Shown here one piece after another: positions 61,711-64,000 of a stretch of 64,000 nucleotides of DNA. Numbering within the stretch: position 1 is the first letter of the stretch; every line of letters begins with the position of its first letter. The position numbers and the translations under genes are program-made. The stretch is from the NCBI GenBank assembly GCA_030681645.1, contig JAUXRX010000009.1, forward strand, positions 1-64,000, in the 5' to 3' direction. Source of the stretch: Archangium sp. (GTDB lineage Bacteria > Myxococcota > Myxococcia > Myxococcales > Myxococcaceae). The notes under the pieces were generated by a model that made no database searches, was not told the DNA's origin, and saw only the letters and a program-made list of their open reading frames with translations.

Positions 61711-62496
61711 TCACAGCTCGAGCTGCCACACCTTCACGGCCGCGTCGACCGGCGACGGGCCGTAGCGCACCCTGGGGCGGCTCAAGAGCGAGCGGGCGAT
61801 CGTCTCGCCTTCTTCCGGGGGCCGGTTCCGCTCGGCGATGGTGGCGAGCGCGCTGAAGAAGAAGTCGACGGTGTCGGCGAGGTCTTCGCTGGGCCCGAGC
61901 AGCAGCAGATCGGGCAGCGACACCTGCTGCATCCCGAAGCTGAGCAGGCTGGTGCGGCCCCCCGGCTCGGGCGTGACGCTCACGCCCACCCACAGCGGCA
62001 GGGGGAGCAGCGTCTCCTTCGCCACCTGGTGGAAGAAGTCAGGCGCGTGCGTCACCGGCCCGCCGGCCCAGTACACCCCCACCGCGCTCGCCGCCTTCGA
62101 CACCGCGGCCACCACCCGGGTGAAGGTGGTGAGCCGCTCCAGCTGCGAGGCCTCGCGCCTGTCACCGGCGAGGCGCGAGAGCAGGCCCGTGGGCCGCGCC
62201 TGCATCGGGCCCTCGAGCGTGAGCGCCAGGTGCGCCGCGTGCCTGGCCAGCCGCCAGCGGCCATTCACCGCGGACAGGCTCAGGAAGGCCGAGGTGTCGG
62301 CCTCGGCGTTCGGCACGGGCCCGGGGATCGCGGTGAGCTTCACCGTGGCGCCGCTCACGAGCAGCGAGAGCCCCGCCGCCGTCTCCTTCCACTCGAGCTC
62401 GGCGCCCGGCAGCAGCTCGCGCGTGGTGGCCTCGAGGGCGCTGCGCGGGGGAAGGGTGGGCGTGCCGGTGAGGATCGAGGCGCCTGGCCTGATCAT
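61711..62496 (-). CDS. DUF4261-like protein
   Basis: A 261-residue soluble protein. The central segment SAVGVYWAGGPVTHAPDFFHQVAKETLLPLPLWVGVSVTPEPGG, followed by LLSFGMQQVSLPDLLLLGP, is the pattern I associate with DUF4261, a family of unknown function. No enzyme motif is visible. Its start overlaps the end of the hybrid histidine kinase gene by 4 bases, so it is made with it and could be an output or accessory partner. It converges on the MacB permease with 3 bp between stops. Confidence 0.6.
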   Translation of the reverse strand: MIRPGASILTGTPTLPPRSALEATTRELLPGAELEWKETAAGLSLLVSGATVKLTAIPGPVPNAEADTSAFLSLSAVNGRWRLARHAAHLALTLEGPMQARPTGLLSRLAGDRREASQLERLTTFTRVVAAVSKAASAVGVYWAGGPVTHAPDFFHQVAKETLLPLPLWVGVSVTPEPGGRTSLLSFGMQQVSLPDLLLLGPSEDLADTVDFFFSALATIAERNRPPEEGETIARSLLSRPRVRYGPSPVDAAVKVWQLEL

Positions 62497-63965
62497 CGCT
62501 TCGTCCGCCGCTGCAGGGCCTGCAGCAGCAGGTCAGGCGTCACCGGCTTGAGCAGCACCTCGTCGGCGAGCGCCAGGTGCTCCTGCGGCACCTCGTGGCC
62601 GGTGTGAAAGAGAATCGACACCTCGGGCCGCACCGCGCGCAGCTTCGGAGCGACCGTCGCGCCGGGCCCGAAGGGCATCGCCTGGTCGAGCAGCACCGCC
62701 TTGATGCGCGTGTCCTGGCGCAGCAGCTCGACCGCGCGCGCGCCGTCTTCGGCCTGCACCACCTCGTAGCCGTGCCGCTCGAGCAGCCGCGCCACCGCCC
62801 TTCGCACCGGCGCCTCGTCATCGACGATCAACACCACCTCGCCGCTGCTGCGCCTGAACGTCGGCGCCGGCGTCTGGGCCGGCACGTTCGCCGCGACGGG
62901 AAGGAAGAGCTCGAAAGTGGAGCCCACACCGAGCACGCTGTCGTAGCGAACCGAGCCGCCGTGACGCTGGGCAGTGGCCAGCACCGTCGACAAGCCCAGC
63001 CCGGTGCCGCTGCCCACCGGCTTGGTGGTGAAGAAGGGCTCGAAGAGGTGCGCCTGCACCTCGCGGGTCATGCCCGGGCCGTTGTCCACCACGCGGATCC
63101 GCACCGTCTCGGGCGAGGTGAGCTCGGCCGACACGTCGATGCGGGGCATGCGGCTGTTCGCGTCGCGCAGCGCGTCGCGCGCGTTGACCAGCAGGTTCAT
63201 CAGCGCCTGCTCGAGCTCGGCGAGGTGGCAGCGCACCCCCGCGCCATTCGCCTTCGTCGCGACCGTCAGCTCGAAGTGCGGCTCGAAGAAGCGGCGGCAC
63301 ATGCCCACCACGCGGTGCACGAGCTGGTCGACGTCGGCGACCGGCGAGTCCCTGACGCGGTCATCCTTCGACCAGGTCATCACCTGCCGCACCAGGTCGG
63401 CCGCCCGCCGTCCCGCGGTCTCGGCATCGCTCAGCGCCTTGTGAATGTCGCCCTCGGTGACGCGCAGCGCCAGCTCGATGGCCGGCAGCATGGTGGCCAG
63501 CAGGTTGTTGAAGTTGTGCGAGATGCCCGCCGCCAGCTGGCCGACCGTCTCGAGGCGGTGGGCTGCGCGGAAGCTCTCTGCGAGCTGGTGTTGTTCGGTC
63601 ACGTCCAGGTTGCCGCCGACGATGCGCGTGGGTTGGCCGTCGCCGTCGGTGAGCACCTTGCCGAAGGTCTGCATCCACCGCACCTGGCCGTCGGGCCGCA
63701 CGAAGCGATGCGGGGCGCTGGTGAAGGTGCGTTGCTCGAACGTCCTCCCCATCGCCTGGCTCATCATCGCCCGGTCTTCCGGGTGGACGTACGTCTGGTA
63801 GCGGTCTGGAGAGAGCGGCTCGGTGCAGCCGGTGAGCTCGTGCATGCGCCGGTTCCACTGAATGAGGCCGGCCTTCACGTCGAACACCCACAGGCCCACG
63901 CCGGTCGTCTCGAGGGCGAGGTGAACCAGCTCGGCGTCACTGTCGGGAAGAGAGCTCACGGACAC
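62493..63965 (-). CDS. hybrid sensor histidine kinase (PAS, HisKA, HATPase, receiver)
   Basis: A 490-residue cytoplasmic hybrid kinase. Residues 10-127 form a PAS domain with a PAC end (GNLDVTEQHQ). The dimerisation helix has H150 in AAGISHNFNNLL, the HisKA form with a direct N after His. The ATPase domain shows LMNLLVNARDAL (N box), VVDNGPGMT, EPFFTTKPVGSGTGLGLSTV and GSTFELFLP. Residues about 375-490 are a receiver with D427 (VLLDQAMP) and K473 (LLKPV). No membrane helix is present, so it senses an internal signal. The start is GTG at 63965, near the window edge. The phosphorelay target is not in view. Confidence 0.95.
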   Translation of the reverse strand: MSVSSLPDSDAELVHLALETTGVGLWVFDVKAGLIQWNRRMHELTGCTEPLSPDRYQTYVHPEDRAMMSQAMGRTFEQRTFTSAPHRFVRPDGQVRWMQTFGKVLTDGDGQPTRIVGGNLDVTEQHQLAESFRAAHRLETVGQLAAGISHNFNNLLATMLPAIELALRVTEGDIHKALSDAETAGRRAADLVRQVMTWSKDDRVRDSPVADVDQLVHRVVGMCRRFFEPHFELTVATKANGAGVRCHLAELEQALMNLLVNARDALRDANSRMPRIDVSAELTSPETVRIRVVDNGPGMTREVQAHLFEPFFTTKPVGSGTGLGLSTVLATAQRHGGSVRYDSVLGVGSTFELFLPVAANVPAQTPAPTFRRSSGEVVLIVDDEAPVRRAVARLLERHGYEVVQAEDGARAVELLRQDTRIKAVLLDQAMPFGPGATVAPKLRAVRPEVSILFHTGHEVPQEHLALADEVLLKPVTPDLLLQALQRRTKR

Positions 63966-64000
63966 CTGGAAAATAGCGGGCGGATCGTGCGCAGGCTCGC

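Overview
The window reads as two joined pieces. Positions 1 to about 14,735 look actinobacterial (an acidimicrobial or mycobacterial type of lipid and ketone catabolism). They hold three acyl-CoA dehydrogenases, a thiolase, a Baeyer-Villiger monooxygenase, a zinc alcohol dehydrogenase, an SDR, a ferritin-like diiron protein, a D-aminoacylase-type amidohydrolase and a TetR regulator. From about 14,760 to the end the gene content looks like a Myxococcota-type deltaproteobacterium. It has transmembrane Ser/Thr kinases with Pro/Ala-rich linkers, many lipoproteins, Cys-rich and Gly-rich surface lipoproteins, a MEMO/CapA-like fusion, a degenerate TonB-receptor-like barrel, and CpG-rich coding sequence. 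The switch falls in a gap of under 45 bp, so either the contig is a chimera or the first part is transferred DNA. These taxonomic readings are inference from gene content; no database was searched.

Layout. 0-14.7 kb: catabolic cluster with short divergent promoter regions, hairpins between convergent genes, and one truncated alpha/beta-hydrolase. 14.8-19.0 kb: a TetR repressor divergent from a three-gene operon (ThDP enzyme, extended SDR, classical SDR), with two abutting operator-like dyads at 15,430-15,456. 19.0-25.2 kb: a small secreted protein, a Cys-rich lipoprotein, a cytoplasm-type NlpC/P60 protein, an MFS transporter, a LysR regulator and an NmrA-like protein. 25.2-28.3 kb: a MITE-like inverted repeat, a DegV protein, a degenerate SDR and an App1-type HAD phosphatase with an effector-like layout. 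28.3-31.9 kb: an overlapping zwf-pgl-gnd operon (oxidative pentose phosphate pathway).

32.0-42.4 kb: two transmembrane Ser/Thr kinases, each followed by exported or membrane partners, plus SppA and an FmdB-type zinc ribbon. 42.4-45.3 kb: fatty acid desaturase, PAS-adenylate cyclase, acyl-CoA thioesterase and a small membrane protein. 45.3-55.2 kb: envelope block with a multi-domain CarboxypepD_reg/PDZ protein, a secreted protein of unknown function, a MEMO/CapA-like lipoprotein, an exported PHP phosphoesterase, an outer-membrane barrel and a YjdF-type membrane protein. 55.2-58.4 kb: a run of four overlapping or closely spaced lipoprotein genes on the minus strand. 58.5-61.7 kb: a MacA-MacB-type tripartite exporter lacking its outer-membrane channel. 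61.7-64 kb: a DUF4261-like protein coupled to a PAS-histidine kinase-receiver hybrid.

Several small repeat families occur in the second part: a 21-bp CTCG...CGAG repeat in four copies, REP-like hairpins, and an inverted repeat that forms the end of a coding region. I saw no rRNA, tRNA, CRISPR array or insertion-sequence transposase, but I could not run covariance models. Apart from the roughly 293-299 bp gaps at 11,555-11,853 and 25,181-25,473, described below, no stretch longer than 300 bases lacks a gene or gene remnant.
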